From the NCBI GenBank assembly GCA_001898255.1, contig MKTK01000015.1, positions 1 to 64,000 on the forward strand: a DNA stretch of 64,000 bases. The letters run 5' to 3'. The DNA comes from Chryseobacterium sp. 39-10 (GTDB lineage: Bacteria > Bacteroidota > Bacteroidia > Flavobacteriales > Weeksellaceae). Shown here in pieces: positions 41,679-50,827 of the stretch (the stretch's first letter is position 1; each line of letters begins with the position of its first letter). The notes beneath the pieces are model-generated. The model searched no databases. It had not been told where the DNA came from and saw only the letters and a program-made list of their open reading frames with translations. A program made the position numbers and the translations under genes.

Positions 41679-44336
41679 ATGAACTATTTACGACTTTCTG
41701 GTCTCGAACCATTAATTATAACGCCCGATTCCAATTTTATTAACGTTGGAGAAAGAACCAATGTGGCAGGTTCTAAAAAATTTCTACGACTCATTAAAGA
41801 AGAAAAATTTTCTGAGGCGCTCGATATTGCCCGAAATCAGGTAGAAGGAGGAGCGCAGATCCTCGATGTCAATTTCGACGACGGACTTCTGGATGGGAAA
41901 GCATCAATGATTAAATTTTTGAATCTCATCGCTTCTGAACCGGATATTGCCAGAATCCCAATTATGATCGACTCTTCCAAATGGGAGATTTTGGAAGCCG
42001 GATTACAGGTAGTTCAGGGTAAGCCAGTGGTGAATTCCATTTCGTTGAAGGAAGGTGAAACCGAATTCATCAATCACGCAAAAGCCATTAAACGATATGG
42101 TGCCGCAGCAATTGTGATGGCGTTTGATGAGGTAGGACAAGCCGATAATTATGATCGAAGAATAGAAATTTGTACCCGGAGTTACAAGATTTTAACGGAG
42201 GTCATCGGGTTTCCGCCAGAAGATATTATTTTCGATTTGAATATTTTCCCCGTTGCTACCGGGATGGAAGAGCACCGCAAAAATGCATTAGATTTCATTG
42301 AAGCAACGAGATGGGTTCGTGAAAATCTTCCGGGAGTTTCTGTTTCTGGAGGTGTTTCGAACGTGTCGTTTTCGTTTCGTGGGAATGACAGGGTGCGCGA
42401 AGCGATGCATTCCGTATTTCTATATTATGCCATTCAGGCGGGAATGAATATGGGAATTGTAAACCCAACCATGCTGGAGGTGTACGATGAAATTCCGAAA
42501 GATTTACTGGAGCTGGTGGAAGATGTAATGCTCGATCGGCGAGAAGATGCAACAGAAAGACTTTTGGATTATTCTGAAAAGAATAAATCGGTAAAAAAGG
42601 AAATCGTTGAAAACCTCGAATGGCGAAATGCACCACTTCAAGATCGTATTACGCACTCTTTGGTGAAGGGAATTGATCGTTTTATTGAAGAAGATGTCGA
42701 GCAGGCAAGGCAAGAGTCAGAGAAACCATTGCACGTAATCGAAGGGCATTTAATGACGGGAATGGGTGTTGTGGGAGATCTCTTCGGAAGCGGGAAAATG
42801 TTTCTGCCCCAAGTGGTAAAATCGGCAAGGGTAATGAAAAAGGCGGTGGCGTATCTGCAACCTTTTATCGAAGCAGAGAAAGATTCAGCACAAAGATCCA
42901 ACGGAAAGATCCTCATGGCGACGGTGAAAGGCGATGTTCACGATATTGGGAAAAATATTGTGAGTGTGGTGTTGGGCTGTAACAATTACGAAATTGTCGA
43001 TTTAGGGGTGATGGTACCCGCTGAAAAAATTATTCAAACTGCCATTGATGAAAATGTGGATGTGATTGGTTTAAGTGGACTCATTACTCCAAGTTTGGAC
43101 GAAATGGTACACGTTGCCAATGAATTACAGCGTCAAAACCTTAATTTTCCGTTGTTGATTGGTGGAGCCACCACTTCCAAAGCGCATACCGCCGTAAAAA
43201 TTGACCCAAAATACAACAATGCTGTGGTTCATGTAAATGATGCTTCCAGAGCAGTTGGGGTGGTGAGTGCTTTGCTCAATAAAGAAAAATCGACCGGATA
43301 TTCTTTGGAATTAAAGAAAGATTACGAAGAATTTCGAGAAAAATTCCTGAACCGTCAGGTGGAGAAAGAATACATTTCGATTGAGGAAGCCAGAAAGCAG
43401 AAGTTTAAAATAGATTGGGAACAGGAAGAAATATTCAAACCTCAAAATCTAGGAATACAAATTATTGAAAACCAAAATTTACAAGAACTGGTAGAGGTTA
43501 TCGACTGGTCGCCGTTTTTCAGAAGTTGGGATCTTCACGGGAAATATCCAAATATTTTAACCGATAATGTCGTTGGCGAACAAGCTACCGAATTATTTGC
43601 CGATGCTCAAAAAATGCTCAAGAAAATTCTGGATGAACGACTGTTAACCGCCAAAGCCATTTTTGGAATTTTTCCTGCGAATGCGAATGATCAGGATGAT
43701 ATTGAACTCCAAAGCAATGGCGAAACTTTTTTCTTCAGAACCCTTCGTCAGCAGTTGAAGAAATCTGAAGGGAAAGAATACTTGGCTTTATCGGATTTTA
43801 TCGCACCGAAATCTTCAGGAAAAGAAGATTATGTTGGTGCTTTCTGTGTTTGTGCAGGTTTTGGCACCGAAGAATTGGCCAAAAAGTATGAAGACGATAA
43901 CGACGATTACAGCGCCATTATGGTAAAAGCATTGGCTGATCGTTTTGCAGAGGCCTTTGCGGAATATTTACATAAAAAAGTGAGAACCAAAATATGGGGC
44001 TATGCAGCCGATGAAGATTTGGATAATGAGGCATTAATTTCTGAAAAATACAAAGGAATTCGTCCGGCTCCCGGTTATCCTGCCTGTCCGGATCATTTGG
44101 ATAAATTGACGATTTGGGACTTGCTGAAAGTAAAAGAAAATATCGGTGTTGAGCTGACTTCGAGTTTAGCCATGTGGCCAACGGCAGCGGTTTCGGGTTA
44201 TTATTTCGGAAGTCCGCACGCCAAGTATTTTGGAGTTGGGAAAATAAAAGAAGATCAGCTGGAAGATTTTGCAAAACGCAAACAGGTAGATTTGGAGTAT
44301 GCCAGGAAATGGCTGGCGCCAATGTTAGTTGATTAG
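41679..44336 (+). CDS. metH: Methionine synthase C-terminal half (folate, B12 and activation domains)
   Basis: The 885-residue protein begins with the pterin/methyl-THF-binding barrel ([18 protein letters not shown]), continues with the cobalamin cap and the B12-binding domain ([10 protein letters not shown]421 as the lower axial ligand; [14 protein letters not shown]), and ends with the AdoMet activation domain ([12 protein letters not shown] and the catalytic-region [14 protein letters not shown]-like block, here [14 protein letters not shown]). It transfers a methyl group from 5-methyl-THF to homocysteine together with the N-terminal protein. The 84-bp gap between halves has a 7-bp inverted ACGAATG/CATTCGT pair. 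Confidence 0.95.
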   Translation: MNYLRLSGLEPLIITPDSNFINVGERTNVAGSKKFLRLIKEEKFSEALDIARNQVEGGAQILDVNFDDGLLDGKASMIKFLNLIASEPDIARIPIMIDSSKWEILEAGLQVVQGKPVVNSISLKEGETEFINHAKAIKRYGAAAIVMAFDEVGQADNYDRRIEICTRSYKILTEVIGFPPEDIIFDLNIFPVATGMEEHRKNALDFIEATRWVRENLPGVSVSGGVSNVSFSFRGNDRVREAMHSVFLYYAIQAGMNMGIVNPTMLEVYDEIPKDLLELVEDVMLDRREDATERLLDYSEKNKSVKKEIVENLEWRNAPLQDRITHSLVKGIDRFIEEDVEQARQESEKPLHVIEGHLMTGMGVVGDLFGSGKMFLPQVVKSARVMKKAVAYLQPFIEAEKDSAQRSNGKILMATVKGDVHDIGKNIVSVVLGCNNYEIVDLGVMVPAEKIIQTAIDENVDVIGLSGLITPSLDEMVHVANELQRQNLNFPLLIGGATTSKAHTAVKIDPKYNNAVVHVNDASRAVGVVSALLNKEKSTGYSLELKKDYEEFREKFLNRQVEKEYISIEEARKQKFKIDWEQEEIFKPQNLGIQIIENQNLQELVEVIDWSPFFRSWDLHGKYPNILTDNVVGEQATELFADAQKMLKKILDERLLTAKAIFGIFPANANDQDDIELQSNGETFFFRTLRQQLKKSEGKEYLALSDFIAPKSSGKEDYVGAFCVCAGFGTEELAKKYEDDNDDYSAIMVKALADRFAEAFAEYLHKKVRTKIWGYAADEDLDNEALISEKYKGIRPAPGYPACPDHLDKLTIWDLLKVKENIGVELTSSLAMWPTAAVSGYYFGSPHAKYFGVGKIKEDQLEDFAKRKQVDLEYARKWLAPMLVD

Positions 44337-44483
44337 GAATAGATCTTGAGATACTGATAACGCTTTCGTTGAAATACACTTTGCGTGAGCGATGGAAGCG
44401 GTTACCCCGCAGAAAGCGATGGAAAATGCTACTGGCTTGAGGAGTAGAAGCGGACGTAGCGACCCGATGCGGAGGGTTTTTTT

Positions 44484-44522
44484 GAATTTGGGAGTGGCGG
44501 CGAAGCCGCCGCTCCCAAATTC
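44484..44522. terminator. Long GC-rich hairpin and REP-like region after metH
   Basis: GAATTTGGGAGTGGCGGC (44484-44501) pairs with 44505-44522 (one G-T pair), loop GAA. Upstream, 44386-44475 holds repeats of GCGATGGAA and AAGCGG words. It is a candidate bidirectional terminator and a member of an interspersed repeat family; the remainder of 44337-44586 shows nothing else. Confidence 0.6.
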
Positions 44523-44586
44523 AAAAAATAAAAAGGAGAGGGGCAAGCCCAAAAAAATATAAAAACAAATGGACTTATAATAAAAT

Positions 44587-45543
44587 ATGAAAATCACTGA
44601 CCACATAAAAAACGCCAACGGCAAAACCCTTTTTTCCTTCGAAATAGTACCACCACCAAAAGGGGTTGGAATTGCCGATTTGTACGAAAATATTGATCCT
44701 TTGATGGAGTTTAAGCCACCCTTTATTGACGTCACGACGTCCAGAGAAGAATATGTATTCATCGAAAAAGGAAACGGACTTTTAGAAAGAAAAACCACCA
44801 GAATGCGTCCCGGAACGTTGGGGATTTGTGCGGCCATTCAACATAAATACAATGTGGATACAGTACCGCACGTGTTGTGTGGTGGATTTACAAAGGAAGA
44901 AACCGAATATCTTTTAGTGGACTGTATGTATTTGGGAATCAATAATATCATGGCTCTTCGTGGAGATGCGATGAAAGGCGAGAAATATTTTGAGCCCGCA
45001 AAAGGCGGAAATCATTATGCCTCCGATTTGGTATCGCAAATTCAGGATTTGGGGAGCGGAAAATACCTGAGCGGCGAAATTGTTTGTGAAGAACACAACT
45101 CTTTTTGCATCGGGGTTGCTGGCTATCCCGAGAAACATATTGAAGCACCTTCTATGAATTATGACCTGCAAATGCTCAAGAAAAAGGTAGAGGCAGGTGC
45201 CGATTATATTGTGACCCAAATGTTTTTCGATAATCAAAAATATTTTGAGTTTGTGAGCGCCGCAAGAGCCATGGGAATTGATGTTCCGATAATTCCGGGC
45301 ATAAAACCGATTGCCACAAAAAAACACCTTCAGCTTTTGCCCCAGGTTTTTAAGATTGACATACCCGAAATGTTGATTTCAGAAGTGCTGAAATGCAAAG
45401 ACAATAGAGACGTTCGCGAGGTGGGCGTAGAATGGGCCATTCAGCAATGCAAAGAATTGTTGGATTTTGGAGTTCCTGTTTTACATTTTTATTCCATGGG
45501 GAAAAGCAATAATATTCTGAAAATAGGAAGGGAGGTTTTGTAA
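44587..45543 (+). CDS. metF: Methylenetetrahydrofolate reductase
   Basis: The 318-residue FAD protein has a typical MTHFR N-terminus (FSFEIVPPPKGVG), DVTTSREEY with the family's Thr/Ser and Arg, MALRGDAMKGEKYF for the folate and flavin, and a conserved QMFFDNQKYFEF block. It reduces 5,10-methylene-THF to 5-methyl-THF, the methyl donor for the adjacent methionine synthase. It ends the met locus at a shared terminator. Confidence 0.95.
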   Translation: MKITDHIKNANGKTLFSFEIVPPPKGVGIADLYENIDPLMEFKPPFIDVTTSREEYVFIEKGNGLLERKTTRMRPGTLGICAAIQHKYNVDTVPHVLCGGFTKEETEYLLVDCMYLGINNIMALRGDAMKGEKYFEPAKGGNHYASDLVSQIQDLGSGKYLSGEIVCEEHNSFCIGVAGYPEKHIEAPSMNYDLQMLKKKVEAGADYIVTQMFFDNQKYFEFVSAARAMGIDVPIIPGIKPIATKKHLQLLPQVFKIDIPEMLISEVLKCKDNRDVREVGVEWAIQQCKELLDFGVPVLHFYSMGKSNNILKIGREVL

Positions 45544-45550
45544 TAAAAAA

Positions 45551-45579
45551 AAGCACTATTAAATTGATAGTGCTTTTTT
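45551..45579. terminator. Bidirectional terminator after metF
   Basis: AAGCACTAT (45551-45559) pairs with ATAGTGCTT (45567-45575), with A and T tracts on the two sides. It serves metF and the convergent exported-protein gene. Confidence 0.85.
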
Positions 45580-45583
45580 AGTT

Positions 45584-46261
45584 TTATTGATTCAGGAAAT
45601 TAACAAGCTTTATTAAATCGGGTTCCTGATTCATTTTGATGTTGTTCTTTTTGATGAAATTTTTTAGTTCATCGGCTTTATCCGGAAAAGATTTAATTAA
45701 ATCTTTATCATTTTTAGGTACTCTAATCATATTGTCTGCCGTACGGATGAAGTAAATAGGTTTCTCGGTTTCGAACCTTGCAGGCGTACCAGGAATCAGT
45801 GAATTGGGTGCCGGAACCGGATCATAAAACTTGGTGATCACCTTTTTTAACAGACGCGTTTTTCCGCTTGCCAATTCAAAAAAATAGCCGGCATATTGGT
45901 CGAAAGTATTAACGAAAACCAGTTTTAAACCATTATCAAAAGTGAATTTGGGATAAGATTCTTCACGGGGTAATTCGTAAACATTCCGCTGTTCCAAAAG
46001 TTCTATGGTATCTAAAAAAGTGTTGTACCGAATGGGAATCTTCCCCGATGTGTCACCTACTCGCGCATCTTCAAAAGTGGCGGTATAGTACGGTATTCCC
46101 TGAATATCGGAGTATTTTATTTTTTGTTTACCATTATTAATTTCATCAATAACCTTGCTGAACTTTGCCATTCTGGCAATTTCACTAACCGATGACACTT
46201 GTTGGGCCTGAGTGAAAATAATGCCTGTGAGAACCAATGCGGCAATAAGTGATTTTTTCAT
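45584..46261 (-). CDS. Exported protein of unknown function
   Basis: Start chosen at ATG 46259-46261 (MKKSLIAALVLTGIIFTQAQ), a normal signal peptide; an earlier ATG would place eight residues before it. The 225-residue protein has a beta-rich mature part (FDNGLKLVFVNTFDQYAGYF) and a helical C-terminus with a KFIKKNNIKMNQEP-like Lys/Asn block. It is probably periplasmic. The family is not recognised; similar proteins (with KIKYSDIQG-type text) occur in Chryseobacterium. Confidence 0.65.
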   Translation of the reverse strand: MKKSLIAALVLTGIIFTQAQQVSSVSEIARMAKFSKVIDEINNGKQKIKYSDIQGIPYYTATFEDARVGDTSGKIPIRYNTFLDTIELLEQRNVYELPREESYPKFTFDNGLKLVFVNTFDQYAGYFFELASGKTRLLKKVITKFYDPVPAPNSLIPGTPARFETEKPIYFIRTADNMIRVPKNDKDLIKSFPDKADELKNFIKKNNIKMNQEPDLIKLVNFLNQ

Positions 46262-46357
46262 GACGGGATGTTGAATTTTGATCAATCAAATATACGTTAA
46301 TTCTTTTGAGATAATTGCGTTGATTGTTTTTTTTTGGAGCAGAAAATCCAAAAATTT

Positions 46358-47161
46358 TCAGTCAAGCTGATTGTATTTTTTCATGAGATTTTCGTAAAAA
46401 TTTTGGGGTAATATCCATTTAAGCGGAACTCCGATTTTTTGACCAAACGGCCCAAAATAATAGTGTGCTTTCCATCTTTTTTTAACGAGCAGTTTTTCGA
46501 TATAGGCAGCAACAGCAATAGGCATGGTTCCAGCATCAACATGACTGTTCATCAACGCATATACCTTGTCAAAGGTTTTTCTGTAGGGTTCTGAAACAGC
46601 GGTTCGCACACGGTTTTCAGCAATATTGGTTTTAATGTCGCCTAAGTGCAATGCACAAACGGAGATTTTCCAAGGTGAAACTTCGTATCTGATGGCTTCA
46701 GTTACTTTATCTAATGCTGATTTTGATGCAGAGTAAAATCCACGGAAAGGCAATCCCATTTCGGAACCAATGCTTGAAATATTAATGATTTTCCCCGATT
46801 GCTGTTCCCGCATTTTGGGAAGCACGGCGTTCATCATTTGCACGGAGCCAACAAGATTCAAATTGAATAACCTGAGAATTTCTTCCTGCGACGAACCTTC
46901 CACAGGACCCACCATGCCCATGCCGGCATTGTTGATCAATACATCGATGTTGTCTTCTGTTTCTAAAATCTGCGAAACAGCATTCTTAATTTGTGTGTCA
47001 TCAGTTACATCCGTGGGAACCGTGGTGAAGTGATTTGAGACGGTGTTTTTACGGCTTAGCCCATAAACATGGTGCCCTTTTTTACCGAAAAACTCGGCCA
47101 GTGCAAAACCAATGCCTGCCGAACTTCCTGTGATGATGATGGTTTGTGGATGATCGCTCAT
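46358..47161 (-). CDS. Short-chain dehydrogenase/reductase
   Basis: ATG at 47159-47161 (MSDHPQTIIITGSSAGIG) gives 267 residues. NAD(P) loop TGSSAGIG, the NAG loop NNAGMGMVG, catalytic Ser in ISSIGSEMG, and YSASKSAL (Tyr/Lys pair). Substrate unknown, oxidation or reduction of an alcohol/ketone. It ends the aroA transcript, whose stop is 11 bp upstream of its start. Confidence 0.88.
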   Translation of the reverse strand: MSDHPQTIIITGSSAGIGFALAEFFGKKGHHVYGLSRKNTVSNHFTTVPTDVTDDTQIKNAVSQILETEDNIDVLINNAGMGMVGPVEGSSQEEILRLFNLNLVGSVQMMNAVLPKMREQQSGKIINISSIGSEMGLPFRGFYSASKSALDKVTEAIRYEVSPWKISVCALHLGDIKTNIAENRVRTAVSEPYRKTFDKVYALMNSHVDAGTMPIAVAAYIEKLLVKKRWKAHYYFGPFGQKIGVPLKWILPQNFYENLMKKYNQLD

Positions 47162-47172
47162 TTGAGGTAAAA

Positions 47173-48396
47173 TTACTGTAAAATGCTCTTTAAGTCTTCC
47201 CAAAAGCGCGGGTACGATTTTTCTACCACTTCTTCATTCTCTATGATAAGCGGTTTCAAAAGGCAATAGGGCGCAAAACTCATGGCCATTCGGTGGTCGT
47301 TATATGTTGCGATAGCAATATGCTCGTTGGGTTCAAAGAATTTTTGTGAGGTGATGGAATCTTCAGTAATCTCAGCGATGCAGCCAATTTTGAAGAGTTC
47401 ATCTTTCAATGCCTGTAGGCGGTCTGTTTCCTTTATTTTCAAGGTGTGCAGTCCACGCAATTCGAAAGGGATTTTTAGAGCTGTTGCCGTTACACAGACA
47501 GTTTGGGCAATATCCGGGCAGTCGTTCATCTCCAAGATGATTTTTTCGGGATATGTGAAATGATGGTCCGGTAAAAGAGAAATTCTACTTTCTGCATCTT
47601 CGGAAATGGTATTTACACCAAAGTTTTCCCAATAAATCTCTTTCAACACCGAGTCGCCCTGCAAAGAATGAGGACGAAAACTTTGCAAATTAATACTCTG
47701 CTTTCCGATGGCGGCAAGCGAATAAAAATACGACGCCGAACTCCAGTCACTTTCCACAACAAACTTCTGAAGTAGCGAGTTTTTGTTTTGCGGAAGGTCC
47801 GAAAATATCTGAATACGGTTTCCTCGCCATCGGCTGCAAATACCGGTGTTTTTAAGGATTTTGAGAGTCATTTCCAGATAAGGGCGCGAGGTAATTTCAC
47901 CTTTAAGATTAATTTCTAAACCGTTTTCTAATGAACCACCAATTAGCATTAATGCGGAAATAAACTGGCTGGAAATATTGGCTGCCACCCTCACAGAATT
48001 TTTTTGGAGTTTCTTTCCTGTAATTTTGAGTGGCGGAAAACCTTCCGTTTCAGTGTAAGAAATATCTGCACCCAACTCTCTCAATGCATCGACCAGAAAT
48101 TTGATAGGTCGCTGTTTCATTCTGTCGGAACCCGTTAGAAGCACCGTTCTGCCATCTTGTATTGCAAAGTAGGCAGTAAGAAAACGCATTGCTGTGCCGG
48201 CATGGTGAATGTCAATTACAGTGCTGTCAGTGTTTAGCGCACTTTTCAAAATTTGGGTATCTTGTGAATCCGAAAGATTTTCGATCAGCAGATTTCCAAA
48301 AAGATGATCCAAAATCAGCAGCCGGTTCGATATGCTTTTTGAACCGTTAATTTGCAGTGTAACATTCGGTTTTAAAGTCGATTTTTCTAATTGCAT
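47173..48396 (-). CDS. aroA: 3-phosphoshikimate 1-carboxyvinyltransferase (EPSP synthase)
   Basis: The 407-residue protein has LQINGSKSISNRLLIL with the catalytic Lys, HHAGTAMRFLTAYF, and the C-terminal ETDRLQALKDELFKIG and YNDHRMAMSFA. It transfers the enolpyruvyl group from PEP to shikimate-3-phosphate. The family is somewhat shorter than E. coli AroA, as usual in Bacteroidota. Glyphosate-type sensitivity cannot be told. It is probably transcribed with the SDR. Confidence 0.95.
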   Translation of the reverse strand: MQLEKSTLKPNVTLQINGSKSISNRLLILDHLFGNLLIENLSDSQDTQILKSALNTDSTVIDIHHAGTAMRFLTAYFAIQDGRTVLLTGSDRMKQRPIKFLVDALRELGADISYTETEGFPPLKITGKKLQKNSVRVAANISSQFISALMLIGGSLENGLEINLKGEITSRPYLEMTLKILKNTGICSRWRGNRIQIFSDLPQNKNSLLQKFVVESDWSSASYFYSLAAIGKQSINLQSFRPHSLQGDSVLKEIYWENFGVNTISEDAESRISLLPDHHFTYPEKIILEMNDCPDIAQTVCVTATALKIPFELRGLHTLKIKETDRLQALKDELFKIGCIAEITEDSITSQKFFEPNEHIAIATYNDHRMAMSFAPYCLLKPLIIENEEVVEKSYPRFWEDLKSILQ

Positions 48397-48425
48397 AAAT
48401 TTCTTGCTGAATCTAAGGTGCCGAA

Positions 48426-48764
48426 TTATTGAAGTTTTTCGTTATTCTGATGTCTTTCAAAATCCCGTTCTGTTTTCTTTTTCATTTTTTGGTCAAACGC
48501 CTCTTGCAAATCAATACCTGTTTGGTTGGCTAGGCAAAGCGTTACAAAAAGCACATCGGCCAATTCTTCGCCCAAATTTTTGGATCGATCCGATTCTTTT
48601 TCGCTTTGTTCACCGTATCTTCTTGCAATAATTCTGGCCACTTCTCCCACTTCTTCGGTTAGGATCGCCATGTTCGTTAATTCATTAAAATATCGAACGC
48701 CGACGGTCTTAATCCACTCATCGACTTGTTTTTGCAATTGTGAAATTTCGCGAGGTTTGTCCAT
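48426..48764 (-). CDS. MazG-like nucleotide pyrophosphohydrolase
   Basis: A 112-residue all-alpha NTP-pyrophosphatase: EEVGEVARIIARR and LGEELADVLFVTLCLANQT supply the four-residue metal cluster (ExxE then ExxD). Such proteins hydrolyse non-canonical NTPs or dCTP. It lies between the beta-helix lipoprotein and aroA genes in the same direction, with 29-bp and 8-bp gaps, likely in one transcript. Confidence 0.88.
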   Translation of the reverse strand: MDKPREISQLQKQVDEWIKTVGVRYFNELTNMAILTEEVGEVARIIARRYGEQSEKESDRSKNLGEELADVLFVTLCLANQTGIDLQEAFDQKMKKKTERDFERHQNNEKLQ

Positions 48765-48772
48765 GATATCTA

Positions 48773-50155
48773 TTATTGGTAAGCTCCAATCGTTGGCGGA
48801 TTGCTTCTTGGGTTACCCACAATATCATTGAAAGGTAATGTAATAGTGCTGCCTTTTCCTTTGGCGGGCGAAGCCGCTTTCACGCGTAGATTCATTTTCT
48901 GTGTAAAATAATTTTCGAACTGTGGATCCTGATTTTTCAACGAAGCCCCATCCATTGTGTAACCCGGATTTGCACCTTGTTTTACCAAACAATTTTGGAA
49001 TGTATAACTAAAGGTTTGTCCAGTTGTTGCTTTAAACTGAATTGAATTGTCCTTTTCACCGTAAACAATAGTGTTGCGAATATTTAGGTTGAGAGCTCCT
49101 TGTTCAGTCGTCGTTCTGTTTACATACTCGTTAGTGGCATAAATTCCCAGTCCTGGCATTGCACCATTCATTTGCCAATAATTGGCCAAGGTAGAATGCG
49201 TGATCGTGTAGGTACCTCCTTTAAAAATTCCTAAATCCGCTTCACCACAGTTGTTCATCACTAAATTTTTGGCAGTAATGGTAGAATTCACTGCGAAAAT
49301 TCCATATTCCTGATGGGTATGAATGATGGAGTTGCTGATATTGGCAACAGTTTGTGTCATTTCTAAACCACGAGTTCCGCCGAAAACTTTTGCATAGTTC
49401 ATGGATAGTTTTGCGTTGGGTTCAAAATAAATTCCGTTCCAGTTTTTAGGAATGGTGTCGTATTTGGTATCGCTGCGATCTCCACGGAAAATAACATCTT
49501 TTCCTAAACTTCCATTCACATTCAGGGTGCTATTTTTGGAAATTTGCATTCCGCTGTTTTTGCGGAAGTACACTTTGGTTCCGGGTTGGATGTCTAGTGT
49601 TTTTCCTTCGGCTAAAGTTAATTTGCCGAAAATAATTTTGGCTTTGTTATTGGTCCACGTTGTGTTATCAGATAAAACATTGGGGTTAGTATCGGTTTGA
49701 ATATAGTATTCTGCATCCTGCACTACAGAAAACAACGTGACATGTTGGCTTCCCGCAGGCGTCTGGAAGAGCACGCGATCTTCTGCAATAGCTTCGGGTG
49801 CATTGGCAACTGGCGCTATTTCTACAAAAACATAAAGGGAATCTTTTCTTCTCAGTGGCACATTGGTGAATTCGGTTCCTGCTTTTCCATCCACATTAAT
49901 TCTGTAGAGGGAAGCACTGCCGCTTTCTAATGAAATTTTAGGAATCATCACGTCTTTGTCCTCGTTGTTATACACTTTTACGGCATAGGTTTCCGAGCGC
50001 ATCTGATTGTAAACGGTATCACAAAAAACCGTATCTGTAGAAAATCTCAAAAGTTGAGATGGGCTATCAAAACTTATATCGTCTCGGCTACAGGCAATTG
50101 CAGTAAGTAAGATCCAAAATGAAAGACCTAATAGGAGGTTGAATTTCTTGTTCAT
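48773..50155 (-). CDS. Lipoprotein with parallel beta-helix
   Basis: The 460-residue protein has a signal peptide with lipobox LTAIAC (Cys 22), an N-terminal Ig-like region (FCDTVYNQMRSETYAVKVYN), then repeated short strands of a right-handed beta helix (about 190-400, rich in N and G, with repeats such as MNYAKVFGG, ISNSIIHTH). It ends in GNPRSNPPTIGAYQ, the closing motif of many Bacteroidota beta-helix proteins. Likely surface-exposed; sugar or matrix binding is possible. Nearby genes give no clue. Confidence 0.75.
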   Translation of the reverse strand: MNKKFNLLLGLSFWILLTAIACSRDDISFDSPSQLLRFSTDTVFCDTVYNQMRSETYAVKVYNNEDKDVMIPKISLESGSASLYRINVDGKAGTEFTNVPLRRKDSLYVFVEIAPVANAPEAIAEDRVLFQTPAGSQHVTLFSVVQDAEYYIQTDTNPNVLSDNTTWTNNKAKIIFGKLTLAEGKTLDIQPGTKVYFRKNSGMQISKNSTLNVNGSLGKDVIFRGDRSDTKYDTIPKNWNGIYFEPNAKLSMNYAKVFGGTRGLEMTQTVANISNSIIHTHQEYGIFAVNSTITAKNLVMNNCGEADLGIFKGGTYTITHSTLANYWQMNGAMPGLGIYATNEYVNRTTTEQGALNLNIRNTIVYGEKDNSIQFKATTGQTFSYTFQNCLVKQGANPGYTMDGASLKNQDPQFENYFTQKMNLRVKAASPAKGKGSTITLPFNDIVGNPRSNPPTIGAYQ

Positions 50156-50252
50156 TGATGAAATTATAGAAGTTTCAAATTTAATTAAAATTGTTGAACC
50201 ATAAAATTTTGAGATTTCTTAAAATGCGGTTTGCGAATTAGAAAAATATTTG

Positions 50253-50260
50253 TACTTTTG
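50253..50260 (+). promoter_or_regulatory. -7 promoter box for rpmE2
   Basis: TACTTTTG is a perfect box 80 bp before the ATG at 50340, so the mRNA has a leader of about 70 bases, room for autoregulation by L31 or a metal. Confidence 0.55.
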
Positions 50261-50339
50261 CAACCTAAAATTCTGCAGAGAAAAATCCATTACTCATTTC
50301 GAAGCGAATTTTGTGTAAAAAATTTAAAATAAATTGATT

Positions 50340-50591
50340 ATGAAAAACGGAATTCACCCAGAAAATTATAGATTAGTCGTATTCAAAGATATGAGTAACG
50401 ACGATGTGTTTCTTTGCAAATCTACTGCTGAAACCAGAGATACCATTGAATATGATGGAGAAACTTATCCTTTGATCAAAATGGAAATCTCTTCCACTTC
50501 TCACCCTTTCTACACTGGTAAAGTGAAATTGGTTGATACAGCAGGTAGAGTTGATAAATTCATGAACAAATACAAAAAATTCGCGAAGTAA
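50340..50591 (+). CDS. rpmE2: 50S ribosomal protein L31, type B
   Basis: ATG 50340 gives an 83-residue protein with [20 protein letters not shown] and [20 protein letters not shown]. It lacks the zinc-binding CxxC of type A, and is thus the zinc-independent form (YkgM-like); in many bacteria this paralogue is made during zinc shortage, though Bacteroidota may have this one only. A terminator follows. Confidence 0.93.
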   Translation: MKNGIHPENYRLVVFKDMSNDDVFLCKSTAETRDTIEYDGETYPLIKMEISSTSHPFYTGKVKLVDTAGRVDKFMNKYKKFAK

Positions 50592-50611
50592 TTTTTTATT
50601 AATAGACTATA

Positions 50612-50640
50612 AATCTCCAGATTTTTCTGGAGATTTTTTT
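50612..50640 (+). terminator. Terminator after rpmE2
   Basis: AATCTCCAG (50612-50620) pairs perfectly with CTGGAGATT (50627-50635), then a T tract. Confidence 0.88.
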
Positions 50641-50642
50641 TG

Positions 50643-50762
50643 TTATTGAAAATGCGGTTCCTCGTCTGGTGCATCAAACGTCGGAACGAAAAATACAGTC
50701 AAGAGTCTTATGATAACTGCAGCGGCCAGCAAAATGATAAAAAATGAGCTTGAGTTCTTCAT
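50643..50762 (-). CDS. 39-residue membrane peptide
   Basis: On the minus strand ATG at 50760-50762 opens a 39-codon frame to TAA at 50643-50645. It begins MKNSSSFFIILLAAAVIIR, a likely transmembrane helix of about 20 residues, and ends FDAPDEEPHFQ. A/T-rich sequence with AAAAAGAATAAATG precedes the start. Its PDEEPHF tail resembles the luminal motif near the start of GT-C membrane transferases, so it may be a decayed remnant; a free-standing small protein is also possible. Confidence 0.5.
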   Translation of the reverse strand: MKNSSSFFIILLAAAVIIRLLTVFFVPTFDAPDEEPHFQ

Positions 50763-50827
50763 TTATTCTTTTTCGTTGCTGAACAAATCTACAAAAAAGT
50801 TTATTTTTACGGTAAAATTATACCGAT

